Assembly: GCF_000801105.2 (NCBI RefSeq)
Contig: NC_079512.1
Span: 30,831,848 to 30,895,847 of the forward strand
Source of the DNA: Raphanus sativus
Taxonomy: Eukaryota > Streptophyta > Magnoliopsida > Brassicales > Brassicaceae
DNA length: 64,000 nucleotides
Direction: 5' to 3'
The position numbers and the translations under genes are program-made. The notes under the pieces were generated by a model. That model had not been told where the DNA came from, searched no databases, and worked only from the letters and a program-made list of their open reading frames with translations. Positions 35,425 through 47,048 of this stretch are shown piece after piece (within the stretch, counting starts at the first letter, position 1; every line of letters starts with the position of its first letter).

Positions 35425-36465
35425 TTATGTTTCATCGGTTTTCAAATAAGTATCGTTTTGACATTTACACATATATAGAGAAATAGTTAAAATACATGTA
35501 CATTACTATTAATTATATATCTTTCACCAATAATATTTGAGATAAATAAAATTATTATAAAAGAAATACAGTTTATAATTAATTTTCAGTTGAAATTAAA
35601 TATAATCTACTATATTAATTTAGGGTCCTAAAATTTATCTACCATTTAGAAGTTGTAATTTAAATTTGGACCTTCTCTAGAATAGTAGGTGTTTGGCTAT
35701 TTAAATCTGTTTGGTTCCTTGAATATATCAACATGACTAACAACTTAATTTAAACCAACATAAATACATATTATAAATGATTTAACTAATGGGTTTTGGA
35801 AATTATTAAATTTTGTTGCTTTACAAATAAAGGGCCATACGATTATGTAAACCAATTTTACATTAGGCCTTATAAATATTGGGTTTTAACCAACTAACAT
35901 TGTATTTGAAACTTAAAAATAAAATACTTTATAATATATCTACAAACAATATTATAATAAAAATACATTATTTTTTGTGGAATTAAAATTTATTTTGATT
36001 TTTTCGTTTTTCTCAGTAACAATTAAAAGCATTGTCTAAATATTTTACCTATAAATTTTGAATCTCACACATATTAACGTTTATATATAGTATAAACTCT
36101 TTGAACTAATACTCTATATAAATTAATATACACTAATGTTTTTATAAATATTATAATTTTATAGTCTCAACATTGAATTTTTGGTTCAATATATTATATC
36201 GATAAATTAATAACCTCTATAAATTAAAACAATTTATAGTTTTAGTGTAGTCCCAATATTATTAATTTATAGAGGTTTCACTGTACAAGTTTTAGTTTAA
36301 AAAATGTGAATATTTTATAACCAAAAACAATATTATTCAAAAACTATATATATAAAAATTTATTGTCTTTCTTTCAATAATTTCCGCCCTTGAAAAGGGC
36401 GGGTCAGTATCTAGTTTGCATTAAAACTGTAATGTGATATTTTTGTGTAACAAAGAAAAAATGCT
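35425..36465 (+). mobile_element. Decayed Stowaway-like MITE split by a Helitron
   Basis: The flanks of the Helitron at 35,606-36,414 align with the intact MITE at 44,659-44,897. On the left are AAATAAGTATCGTTTTGACA and the TTTTCAGTTGAAATTA part, on the right GCATTAAAACTGTAATGTGA and GTGTAACAA. The outer ends have drifted from CTCCCTCC, so boundaries are approximate. Confidence 0.65.
35606..36414 (+). mobile_element. Non-autonomous Helitron, 809 bp, both ends defined
   Basis: It starts with TCTACTATATTAATTTAGGG preceded by A. It ends with a hairpin (CCGCCCTTGAAAAGGGCGGG, 36,384-36,403), 7 bases, then CTAG (36,411-36,414) followed by T. Removing it rejoins the MITE sequence at an AT dinucleotide, as expected for Helitrons. 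It has no coding capacity. A related 5' fragment lies inverted at 43,515-43,937. Confidence 0.9.
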
Positions 36466-37759
36466 TAAGTGACATTTATTATGAAAAAGATAGAATAATA
36501 TATCATATTATGATGCTTAAATTCAACTACATGTAGGTATGATGAATTTGAATAAGTTTCATGATGCAGTTTTCTGTGATATCCGAATGAAAACGATATA
36601 CAATCTACATGCATCATATCTTCTTTTTTTTTTGTCAACATACATGCATCATATCTATAACCAAATAGTGGTAGTCTAAAAGTAAAAACAAAAATTGAAG
36701 GATGATGTCAATCGTGTATTCTAAATTCAATTTTTGTTAGAAATAAAATTTAGGTTATTTTGTCAATTTTTTAATTGAAAGTGTTTTACTATCCATTTTA
36801 GTTTGAGGGGATTTATTACTAAAAGTCCAATATTGTGTAAAGTTTCTTATTTTTATTTTTTATTTGAAGTTGAATTGTTAATTATGTTTCATAATAATAA
36901 CAAGTTACATATGTAAGAGTTACATACAAGTTGCAAAAAAAAAAACAAATATTTTCATTATTGATATTCATATATTTTTATTTTAGTACAACTTATATAT
37001 CAAAAACATTACTAGTTAATTTTTGAAAATATAGTAAATCATATTTTTTAGTGAATTCATTACATAAGTTTATAATTTTTACCATGCAACTTTTACTGTG
37101 AATTATATCAAAATACAATTTTTATTATAACTGTGATACCACATATCACCGATCAAAGTCTATATCTTATCTGTAATAAAACAAATTCTTTGCAACGCTG
37201 TCTTTAACAACAGTCTTGCTTGAAACACTCCATTTTAATTTATTTTCTAAGAAAAGTTTTCTTTTTTGTTTTCTTCCGAAACTGTATTTTCTGCACATTA
37301 AACTTCAGAATGTAAAAGAAAAATCAGTAACCACAGGATCATGGAAGTTCCACCTATAGTTTATAAAAGTATATTTTGTAACTTTAGTTTTAAAATACTG
37401 ATCCTCAACTATATAGCATATTAATATATTATATCAATAAGAAAATATTGATTAAAGAATTAACTACAGCATATATAGTGGATTCAAATTATTAGTAAAT
37501 AAGATCCAACTTTATAATAGTTTTTCATTTCTTACTTTATTTTATTGTCACCTCAACTGAATCTCCTTTTTTAGATAATTCTAACATGAAAAGAAAACAG
37601 AATTTATTTTGTATTCTAAAAGAAAGGATTCATTCGAGATAAAACTGGATTTTATCACTCAGGCCCATATGTTTAGTAAGCCCATTACGTCTTTTTTTGT
37701 CACAGAGTAAGCCCATTACGTCTAGGTTCCAAGAAAATATCGAAAGAGACTCATCTTAG
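36466..37759. other. AT-rich spacer
   Basis: No gene or element end recognised. It contains short imperfect duplications (CATGCATCATATCT at about 36,608 and 36,641) and poly-T runs. Confidence 0.4.
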
Positions 37760-37768
37760 GCACATATA

Positions 37769-38608
37769 GAACAAAACTTAGCTTCACCCCCTAAGGTGAA
37801 TCTCTACATTCACCCACCAATAGGAATTAGTTAATTAAGATTTGATATCTCTTAAAAAAGGAAACCAAGTAATAAGAATTTAATGAAATAAAATTATGTT
37901 TTTAGATAAATAAAAAAATAGTAGCAATTATAAAAAAATATTTTTAATATTGATAAATCCGTCAGAAAATACTAAACCATAAACCCTAAACCCTAAATTC
38001 TAAATACTAAACCCTAAACCCTTGGGGAAAGCCTGAACCCTTGGGCAAATCCTATATCCTAAATCGTTAATCTTAAACCCTAAACCCTTAATCATAAACA
38101 ATAATATTAAACCCTAAATTCTAAACACGAAACCCTAAACCCTAAACTCTTTGACAAATATTAAATCATAAACCCTTAATCCTAAACCATAAACCATTTT
38201 GGAATTTAGGATTTAGGGTTTAGTATTAGGGGTTATAATTTAGGGTTTAGGGATTAGGATTTAGTTTATGATTTAAGGTTGGTTTAAATTTAAGGGTTTA
38301 GGGTATAGGATTTGCCCAAGGGTTCAGGCTTTTCCCTAAGGTTTAGGGTTTAGTATTTAGAATTTAAGGTTTAGGGTTTAGAATTTAGGGTTTAGGGTTT
38401 AGTATTTTCTGACGGATTTATCAATTTTAAAAAAACTTTTTTTTTGATAATTGCTACTATTTTTTATTTATCTAAAAACATAATTTTATTTCATTAAATT
38501 CTTATTAATTGGTTTCCTTTTTTAAGAGATATCAAATCTCAATTAACTAATTCCTATTGGTGGGTGAATGTAGAGGTTCACTTTAGGGGGTGAAGCTAAG
38601 TTTTATTC
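37769..38608. mobile_element. Foldback MULE-like element with telomere-like core
   Basis: The 9-bp GCACATATA flanks it at 37,760-37,768 and 38,609-38,617. Ends are GAACAAAACTTAGCTTCACC and, inverted, GAATAAAACTTAGCTTCACC. The inverted repeats extend almost to the centre, about 400 bp per arm, so the element can fold into one long hairpin. Inner arms consist of degenerate AAACCCT on the left and AGGGTTT on the right, meeting near 38,190. The 9-bp duplication fits Mutator-like elements. No genes inside. Confidence 0.85.
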
Positions 38609-38639
38609 GCACATATATATTCATTTACATTTGGTGCTA

Positions 38640-40001
38640 TTCTAGAAGACATTGTCATACAACAAAAACTTGCAAAGTTGCTTCTGGAGAAGAAAAATCA
38701 AGAGGTCTCCAAGTAACAAGGTGTCGCAGAAGATTCAGCTTCATCAAGCTCAATATCTGTACAAGTAGAAAGAATCCATTCTACACATTAGCATCCATGC
38801 TTCCCTGCAAAATCCATTCCTCGGGTAACCCATTATCCTGGCCTTCCCATGAAACCAAGTTCGTCTCAGTGATGAATCAAAGCACTTCCCACAAAGGCAC
38901 TTGACATTCTTCTCTGCAATGGAATGGATCGATCTATCAATAAGAAGAGCTTCTGACTAGATCAAGCTTTCAAAGTAAACGGGTTTGGTTCTACACCATC
39001 TTGAATCATCTCTTTCAGGAAATCCAGTGCTTCTGATTAACGTCCTAAGCTCGAGCATCCAGAGACCATAGCGGTCTATGAAACAACATCTGTAGATGGT
39101 AAATTCTGAAGAACATTGAAAGCGTCACGAGATTCTCCGCATTTTACAATAAAGTTCATTGCCCAAAAATAAAACTCCAAACAGATCCACACGCTCTAAG
39201 GATGCTTTACTACTCTCAGACTGTTAGCTATCAAATGGCACCTCTTCACGAGCGTGTTTCTATTGGTCATTAAGGAAGAACCCGTGATTCAACATTCCGA
39301 TAAACATAATTATACCTTTCATCGCATCCCATGCCCTTTTATCGAACAAGCAGATATACCAGCTGCTCAAGATACCACATCTTTCTCCTCCTTTCATCCT
39401 CACTCCAGCTTTCATCATCCTCAAACTCTGATCTCCTCCTACTACAAGAATTAAACAAACAAACATCCTCTCGTTTCGTGAAACGGATCCCATGATGCTT
39501 CCTTCACGTAGTCTTTCCAACAGCGAGAAAGCCCTCATCTTCAAAAACCGTATTTCAAGTACCCATCAATCAATCATCGCCCAGTCCAAGTAATAGTGTT
39601 TCTCTCAGGCATACCGTCGAACACTTTACGTGCATCAAACCGAATCACCGAGTCTCACACACGAGCTTATCAAAATTATCCCCGAAATAGATTAACTTGA
39701 TCGTTTAACGACATCGCGTGAATCCTTTTAATGAGTCGCATCCCGTTTGAAGACTGTAGCCATAGCCACTCCATGAGCAGAGAAGCCGAACTCGAAAAAT
39801 CGTAATGATTCAACACTAGATCGGCGCAAACCCACATCGAAAGATGATCTCTTTTCTGGAAAAGAGTCGAAACCCAGAATACTCTTCCCTTCCTCTGTTC
39901 ATCTCGCTTTGGTGATTGGCGATTAAGTCGGTGACTTTGGTCGCCGGAATCTCTGAAATACGGAGACGCGGTCGAATTGACGTTAACGAGAAAATAATCA
40001 T
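38640..40001 (-). pseudogene. PPR gene relic, counterpart of At4g18520 (PDM1/SEL1)
   Basis: Translating the minus strand in shifting frames gives PPR sequence in order: VDARKVFDGMPERN-type text near 39,640-39,600, MRAFSLLER near 39,540, IMFIGMLNHGF near 39,290, CGESRDAFNVLQNLPSTD near 39,140-39,090, GVEPNPFTLKA near 38,985, then NLVSWEGQ and NGLPEEW near 38,860-38,810. These resemble the Arabidopsis chloroplast PPR protein At4g18520, which lies between CLE2 and the DUF707 gene there, just as here. Many stops, frameshifts and internal deletions make it non-functional. The C-terminal end stops next to the foldback element. Confidence 0.75.
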
Positions 40002-41111
40002 AGAGAAAATCTTTTCAATTTTAAAAAAAATTCTGAAAGAGAAAAATTTAAGTTTTTTTTAATTAATCTGATCATGGTAATAATGACGACAACAAGTAAA
40101 ACAGTATCTCGGTCGGTTTCAATTTCGAAAACGAGCAGACAAATATACAATATACAACACACACACGCCTGAAACACGAAAGGTAAATAAAATAAAAATT
40201 ATTTAGCTAACCAATCATAATGAAGCATGTGTCTCACCACATACCACTTTCCTCTCTTCCTTCAAACCCTTCCACGATCTCACAAAACGTGTCTTTCTCT
40301 CTAACTCTTTTAACTTCAATCTACTGTCATCAATTTTCTCAGATACAGTTTTTCATGCAATTTCATATCTTTTTGCTTTATTTATTATAATCACTTCCGT
40401 TTCTGATTCTTGTGAAGTTATAGAGTGAATTGAAAAATGATTTTATAAAAGCTTCAAGGCTTCAATCTTCTTATAGAAACCCAAAAGATTTTTCTTTTTC
40501 CTGAGAAGAGAAGTTGAAACGAGCTCAAGTTGGGGATATTCGTTTCTTCTTCTGTTTCTACTTTCTGAGGATCTCTTCATCTGCCTTGTCCAAAAGGTTT
40601 TTTATTTATTCCGTTATTAAAAAAAATAAAAGAAACCCTTTTTTGAGAAGATTAAAAAGCTACAATCTTTATTAGAGAAACTCCCCCCCCCCCCCCCCCC
40701 CCAGAAAAAGGGACAAAGGAACACAAAGAAGTCATCCCTATTCATGAAACAGGTGAAGAAAAAAGCTTCTCTCTCTTTTTTTTTCCGTCTTCATATTATC
40801 TCTAATTATTGTGTGTTATGGTTGGTTAATCGTTGTCAATGAAGAAGAAGAAGATGAATTAAAAATAAATAAAATCAGGTGTGGTTGCGTCTCATTTCTT
40901 CTCTCGCATAATTTAAGGAATTATTAGCTATATAGCTTCTTCTTCTTATGGGTTTATTATATGTATATACATTGGAAATATATATAAAAGGAACAATATA
41001 TTTTAAAAAAAATCTCTGTATTATATCTTACCGTTTCTGGAATGAATCAGTTTCATATAATCCTAGTTCATGTAACCTGATTTAGTGTTTCGATATACAT
41101 GTTTTAAAAGC

Positions 41112-41155
<44 letters not shown>

Positions 41156-41261
41156 ATGCTCTGTTCTTTGTTTTTTTTATCTGAGAGGGGTCTTATAATC
41201 ATCAATTCTCTCTGTAATGCAATACTTTTGTGCTGGTAATTTGCTAAAATTGCAGGGTTCG
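40002..41261 (+). promoter_or_regulatory. Promoter and leader of the DUF707 gene
   Basis: A CT-rich region around 40,250-40,330 and purine-rich tracts at 40,490-40,870 look like leader exon and promoter. The last leader intron ends in AATTGCAG at 41,256. Notable tracts are 20 consecutive C at 40,683-40,702 and a (CT)n run at about 41,115-41,146. Confidence 0.5.
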
Positions 41262-43334
41262 ATGAATAGATCATGTCTCTGTAGTATCTTAATCACTACT
41301 TCTCTCATCTGTGGTGTTTACTTCATTGGCAATGCTTACATCCATCAACAATTTAAAGAGGTATAAACATTCTCTCTCTCTCTTTGTATACTATGTTACT
41401 AATCACTATGAGTGCATGCTGCCATCTGAATAAAAATGAAACCGTTGGAAATTTTCTGGTTTGACTCGATAAAGAGTATTATGATTTTGATTTCTAAGAT
41501 TTTTTTTTTTTTTTTTACAAAAAATTGCAGAAATTGCTAAGATGGGATTTTACTGATAAGATGCATAATGTTACTGAAAAGATGCATAATGTCACTCATA
41601 AGATGCAGAAGGCAACAACAACATCTGGTACATGCGAGGTTTGTTTTCGAAACAAGAAACTCGCTTTTTTTTTTAAGTTTGAGTTTATCATAAGTTTATG
41701 ATTAATATCTTTCATTAGAATCTCAATAAGCCGATGGGAACTGAATCATTGCCGCAAGGGATTATCGCCAAAACATCAAACCTGGAAACTCAACATCTTT
41801 GGAACTACGATGACAATGAAAAGGTTGTTAAAAATGTAGACAGTGATGGTAGTTTTTATAATATTTTTGTAACAATTTTCACAGTTTTTATTATTATTTT
41901 TTGTAGCTTTTAATCTTATGTTCCTTTCCTATCTCTGTTTATTTTCAGGGGAAACAGAACCGTGCAATGAGTTTGTTAGCCATGGCTGTTGGAATCAAGC
42001 AGAAGGAGCTAGTCAACAAAGTCATCCAAAAGGTTTTGTCTTTTGTGTTCTTCTTTTTTTTATATCACTGTGTTGTCAATAAAATGATAACAATATATTG
42101 GTGTGAACTTTCAGTTTCCTCCTCGAGATTTCGTGGTCATGCTTTTTCATTACGATGGTGTTGTCGATGATTGGAAGCAGTATCCATGGAATGAGCATGC
42201 TATTCATGTTTCCGTGATGAACCAAACAAAATGGTCAGTTTCTTCCAATCTTCGTTTTGATTTTATTTTTCTTAATACTATTTCTCTAACAATTTCATGA
42301 TGTTAATGTCTGTCACCAGGTGGTTCGCTAAGCGATTTTTGCATCCTGATATAATTACAGAGTATGAGTATATATTTCTCTGGGACGAAGATCTTGGTGT
42401 TTCTCATTTCAATCCCAAACGATACCTATCTATCGTCAAAGAAGAAGGTCTTCACATATCGCAACCTGCTCTTGACACAACAAACTCAGAGGTTCATCAT
42501 CCTATCACCGCTCGTCGCAAGAACTTGAAATTTCATAGGAGGATGTATAAAAACAAAGGAAGTGGAAGATGTGATGACCATAGTACCAACCCTCCCTGCA
42601 TTGGGTACAAATGCTCTTCACAAATGTTCTGGTGAATCTTCTTTCCTCTCGTTATGTAACTTGGATTAAATATTATGCAGGTGGGTAGAAATGATGGCAC
42701 CTGTTTTCTCTAGAGAAGCATGGAGATGTTCTTGGTATATGATACAGGTAAAACATTTTTGGTTCTGTTTATTTTTGGTATGTATTATTAATAAGGTTTT
42801 AAATGCGTTCGTTTCGATGCATGCAGAATGATTTGATCCATGCTTGGGGGTTGGATATGCAGCTTGGTTACTGTGCTCAAGTTAGTTTTCTACTTTCTTA
42901 ATTAACCGGCTTTTTAATAACACTTTTTACATCCCCTCGGTTCTTGTTTTAACACATATTCTTGGTCGTGGTGGGATAGGGTGATAGGAAGAAAAATGTA
43001 GGTGTAGTTGATGCAGAGTACATAGTTCATTATGGTCTTCCCACGCTCGGTGTGGTTGACACCAATTCAAGCTCTTCTCAGAATGAGACGAACCCGAAAT
43101 CATCGCCGGTATATGCTTTTTTCAAATATTTGCACATGTTTTGTTTTGTTTGTTTGTTTTTGTAATGAATCTTCTCTCTTTTAGAGGAAGATTTCACAGG
43201 AATCATCATCAGAGTCTCATGAAGTGGATAATAGACCAGAAGTGAGGATGAAATCGTTTGTAGAGATGAAGAGATTCAAAGAACGTTGGAAGAAAGCTGT
43301 GGATGATGATATCTGTTGGGTTGATCCGTATTGA
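41262..43334 (+). CDS. DUF707 type II membrane protein (At4g18530-like), 10 exons
   Basis: Coding exons: 41,262-41,360, 41,531-41,638, 41,719-41,823, 41,949-42,032, 42,115-42,233, 42,320-42,604, 42,681-42,747, 42,827-42,880, 42,980-43,108 and 43,185-43,334. They total 1,200 nt, 399 residues, with all phases consistent. A single transmembrane segment lies near residues 5-27 (LCSILITTSLICGVYFIG). The DUF707 domain follows with FPPRDFVVMLFHYDGVVDDW, EYEYIFLWDEDLGV, SREAWRCSWYMIQNDLIHAW, GLDMQLGYC and VVDAEYIVHYGLPTLG. DUF707 proteins have no proven reaction; WDED recalls the DxD of Golgi glycosyltransferases, which is only suggestive. Exon 2 has a doubled KMHNVT motif. The match to At4g18530 is by family and position. 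Confidence 0.85.
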
Positions 43335-43454
43335 AACCCAAGTGGTTTAAGTAAACCGAACTATACCGGGTCACGTGTACAATATTGTTTTTTTGAATTA
43401 TTGTCGTTAATGTTTGTTATTGTTTTGGGAGTATATAGACTGTTTTACAGAGGA

Positions 43455-43472
43455 GGGGGGGGGGGGGGGGGG
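43455..43472 (+). repeat. G18 tract in the DUF707 3' UTR
   Basis: Eighteen consecutive G about 120 bp after the stop codon, a potential G-quadruplex. A C20 tract lies in the putative leader of the same gene. Confidence 0.9.
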
Positions 43473-43514
43473 TGAAATAGTGTACTTTTCTGTTGTAGAC
43501 CACATAGTAGATTT

Positions 43515-43937
43515 TTGTTATTGAGAAAACGAAAAAAATCAAATAAACTTTAATTCCACAAAAAATAATGTATTTTTTATTATAATATTGTTTGTGGATA
43601 TATTATATAGTCTTTTATTTTTAAGTTTCAAATACAATGTTAGTTGGTTAAAACCCAATATTTTATTTATAAGGCTTAATGTAAATTGGTTTAAATAATC
43701 GTATGACCCTTTATTTACAAAGAAACACCATTTTAATAATTTTCCAAAACCCATTAGTTAAACCATTTATAATGTGTATTTATGTTGGTTTAAATTAAGT
43801 TGTTAGTCATGTTGATATATTCAAAGAACCAAACAGATTTAAGTAGCTAAACACGTAATATTCTAGAGAAGATCCAAATTTAAATGACAACTTCTAAATG
43901 GTAGATAAATTTTAGGACCCTAAATTAATATAGCAGA
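43515..43937 (-). mobile_element. 5' fragment of the Helitron family, inverted
   Basis: This is the reverse complement of 35,606 to about 36,020 with scattered changes. On the minus strand it begins TCTGCTATATTAATTTAGGG after A at 43,938. The 3' hairpin and CTAG end are missing, so it is truncated on the left side near the DUF707 3' end. Confidence 0.8.
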
Positions 43938-44658
43938 TGTGATCTACTAGTGAAAGCTTTTATAGGTCTAGCAGCAACATTTAAATTAACATTGCCTTAA
44001 ATGTGGCTGGTGGTTCGCCTTTTCTGTGATTTTTCATTATCTTTGTTAATCGGTTTGGGGTTCCAGTGTGATCACACTCCACTTGCCGTCAGAAGCAGTG
44101 ATTTTGGTGAGTGTGATTCGATTCATCTCTACTTTTCAAATAGAGTTTCCCAATCTCACGTTCTTACTTGCCTAGTAGACATGTGTTTCATACTTCTGTT
44201 TGGGTTTCCTTTTTACTTTGAAGATCAGTTGCTTGTGTTTCGGCTTGCTTAGTACTTTGAAGATTAGTTACTTGGATTCTTTTAGTCTTGAAATTCGTAA
44301 TTAGGTGTTTTTGTTTATGTGTTTTTTCCTCCGGAACATAGCTTATCTTCAGTTGTAAGTTTTTCCTCTTTTAATTGCACAACAAGATTAAAAAAACTTG
44401 TTGACCTTTTTCCTTCATGTTTCTACTGAAAAGGAGTATTCGAGCGGTCCTCGTGAAGAATTAGTTATGAATTGTCAAATTAATGGGGACAGATTTAGTT
44501 GGAAACTCAAATAGTCTATGACATTATTGTTGATGGTATTAAAAAGTTGGGTCCAGAATTTCTGATTTTCATCATTAATGGTTCTTTGTAAGGTGTAAAT
44601 TTATACAACAAGAAAATTTGTTACAAGTGACGTGCAGTGTTTTTAGATATATCATATA
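43938..44658. other. Spacer
   Basis: T-rich on the plus strand between 44,000 and 44,400, with an 83-residue open frame that resembles no family. No element ends seen. Confidence 0.35.
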
Positions 44659-44897
44659 CTCCCTCCATTTCTTAAAGAGTGTCGTTGTGACATTTTTCAC
44701 ACAAATTAAGAAAGTTGTTGAAATATATATAAGTTGTAATTAATTATACCTCTTTGACCAATAGTATTTTAGATAAATCAAATTATTTATAAAATTAATA
44801 TAGTTTGCAATTAATTTTCAACTGAAAATTAGTATAATTTACATTGAAATTGTAAAGTGACATTGTTTGTGTAACAAGAAAATGGGTTTAGAGGGAG
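44659..44897. mobile_element. Stowaway-type MITE with TA duplication
   Basis: Ends are CTCCCTCCATTTCTTAAAGA and, inverted, CTCCCTCTAAACCCATTTTC, with TA on both sides (44,657-44,658 and 44,898-44,899). At 239 bp, with these ends, it is a typical Tc1/mariner-related MITE. A relative near 35,425 is split by a Helitron. Confidence 0.85.
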
Positions 44898-45224
44898 TAG
44901 GTGATATCAATTCGAACTTTAATCTTAACAATTTCCGGCAGGATAGATCGATGTTCTGATTTTGATGATATAAAGTCAATATATACATGTGTCATGCAGT
45001 AGGAGAAAACCATATAGGTTTTGTGTTGCTAAACCCTGTAATATTGTAACTTCATTATCTTTCAAATCTTGAATATTAATCTAATAATATATATGATGAG
45101 AAATAAGTCAAAGTCGCACTGCGCCACTGTTTGTAAAACTCATATACAAATTCATTAATTAATAAAAGTCTTCGTAGGTAGGGTTCATGATGAACCACAT
45201 ATTTGGACACCACACTGTTGAATA

Positions 45225-47048
45225 CTAAGAATCCCAAATGGGACCGAAAGCAGGAACACCAGAAGCCTTACATGCATTAACAACGTCACGACTTCCTTCA
45301 GGATTGCTGGTAACAATCACAACCTGAGCTTCAAACTTCTTGAATGCTTTCACGCTCATTTCTGACACATTAGGTCGTCCTAGAATCGCAGTATCATGAA
45401 CTATGACCCTGTCTTGATGAGGATAATCTTTAATCCTGTTCATAATCTCCGATCCAAAATTATCACCCAACCCTTTAGCCACCCATATTAAGTATACCTC
45501 GGCCTTACTCTGCTGCATGAGAAACGATAAAAATACACAAATCCCGGAACCGGTGGCCACAAGTAATACCTGCCAAAAACATATACGTAAAATATATTGT
45601 TGTTCAAACAATATTTCAGTTAAAAAAAGGAAAATTAGCTTAATAATAACAATTTTTTTTTTGTTATGTAGTATGTTTTATGCTGTTGTAAAATATCCAA
45701 CAAATAAACTGTTGAAATATGTAACAAGTTAAAATTCTGAGTTTTATTATAGAAATGTATTTACCTTGTCATACAAGTTAACAAGATAGGGTAAGCCAGC
45801 AAAGTGAATCGTTCGGACCCATAAGTGTGTCGGAGGTTTTGAGACCAATGACTTGGTGAAGTCTCCGACAGCACCAGCTAACATCATGTGCGATGTCTTA
45901 CCATCAGAGATAATCCCAAAAGCGTGCCATTCCGACAACGGCGATGGACTGATCCGTCCCAAGATCCCTGACTTCACGCCTCCTCTGAACTTGATCAGTG
46001 ACGCATGGCCTGATAGAGATGACACATCAACCGCAACACGTCTTACACTCAACCAAGGGAGAAGAACCGCGACTGTGATCGCTAGCGTAAACCAAAACTC
46101 TTGCGTTTTGATCAGCTTCGTGCCGACATTATCAGTGTAAGATCTTGATGTTGGATCGTAAGAGATCGTTAGAACTACAAACGCCCAAACAAGGCCTAAA
46201 GCGGCCCAGGCGGAGAATCTGTGGACGCGTTCAAAGACGTTATGGTGTAAATGACGAACGAGTGGAAACGCGGCTAAGGAAGTGAGGCAGAGGAGAGACA
46301 GAATCGCAGACGCAACCGCTGTGATCGCTGTCGAAGCCTTGTCCCTGTCTTTAAGAGTGATAACCAATGCGTAAACGAGCCAAGCGATTGAGGAAACGCC
46401 GCATCCGCTATGGATACCTCCTAGGCTTTGTAAGAGCGACGTGGCCGCGGTTTTAATGCGGAGAGGGACAAAGGAGTGTCCGAGGATCTTTACGGTTAGG
46501 TAGAAAACGAGTCTCAAGTAGACTTCGCTTCTGCAGAGAGTTAGGAGGAGAATGTTGGCGAGTGAAAACAGAGCTGCTCTGTTTCTAGCGTAATTGAAAC
46601 GTCCCGTGGCGGCAAGAACGAGAGCTATAACGTTTAGAAACAATGAAGTAACGAAGAGACGTTTGTAAACGGTGAATAATCCCTGATCAAGAAGTATGAT
46701 TGATAGTCTTGAAGCGCGTTGCTGCGGTTTCTCGCTGTGTTGTTCGTATCCTTCCTTGGTTCCACCTTCTTCTATGTAGCAGATAACGTCTTTTTCTTCC
46801 TCTTCTTCGGTGTCAAGGTCCAAGTCGCAGAAGTGACTGCTTGTTCGGCTCAGGGAGTGTAGAATGGATGAAGGGGAAACTTTTGAGGCGTTTCTTATGA
46901 GTTGAAACCTGCTGCTCGTTTTCTCGCGTTCAGCGTTTGCGTTGCGATTTTGATCAGTTGTGTTGATAGCAAAAGGGTTTGCGTGAGGGTTTATCTCAGA
47001 CGCGACTCCTCGACAGCTATAAAATCTAACGATCGGAGCGTTTTCCAT
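45225..47048 (-). CDS. Multi-pass membrane protein, At4g18540-like, two exons
   Basis: Exons 47,048-45,765 and 45,569-45,225 join in phase (DK|VLLVATG), giving 542 residues. The N-terminal 100 residues are soluble and include an acidic patch (DLDTEEEEEKD). From about residue 125 come several hydrophobic helices (LFVTSLFLNVIALVLAA, AALFSLANILLLTLC, SSIAWLVYALVI, AITAVASAILSLLCL, WAALGLVWAFVVL). His residues in GGIHSG, HLHHN and VHRFSAW recall ferric-reductase-like membrane domains. The soluble C-terminus has LLVATGSGICVFLSFL, like the NAD(P)-binding glycine loop of ferredoxin-reductase folds, and ends SGVPAFGPIWDS. An oxidoreductase role is inference; Arabidopsis annotation is simply transmembrane protein. 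Confidence 0.8.

Noticed and set aside
37980..38410. True interstitial telomere or old chromosome fusion
   Set aside because: The AAACCCT units are degenerate, inverted within a hairpin, and enclosed by TIRs with a 9-bp duplication, so they belong to a transposon.
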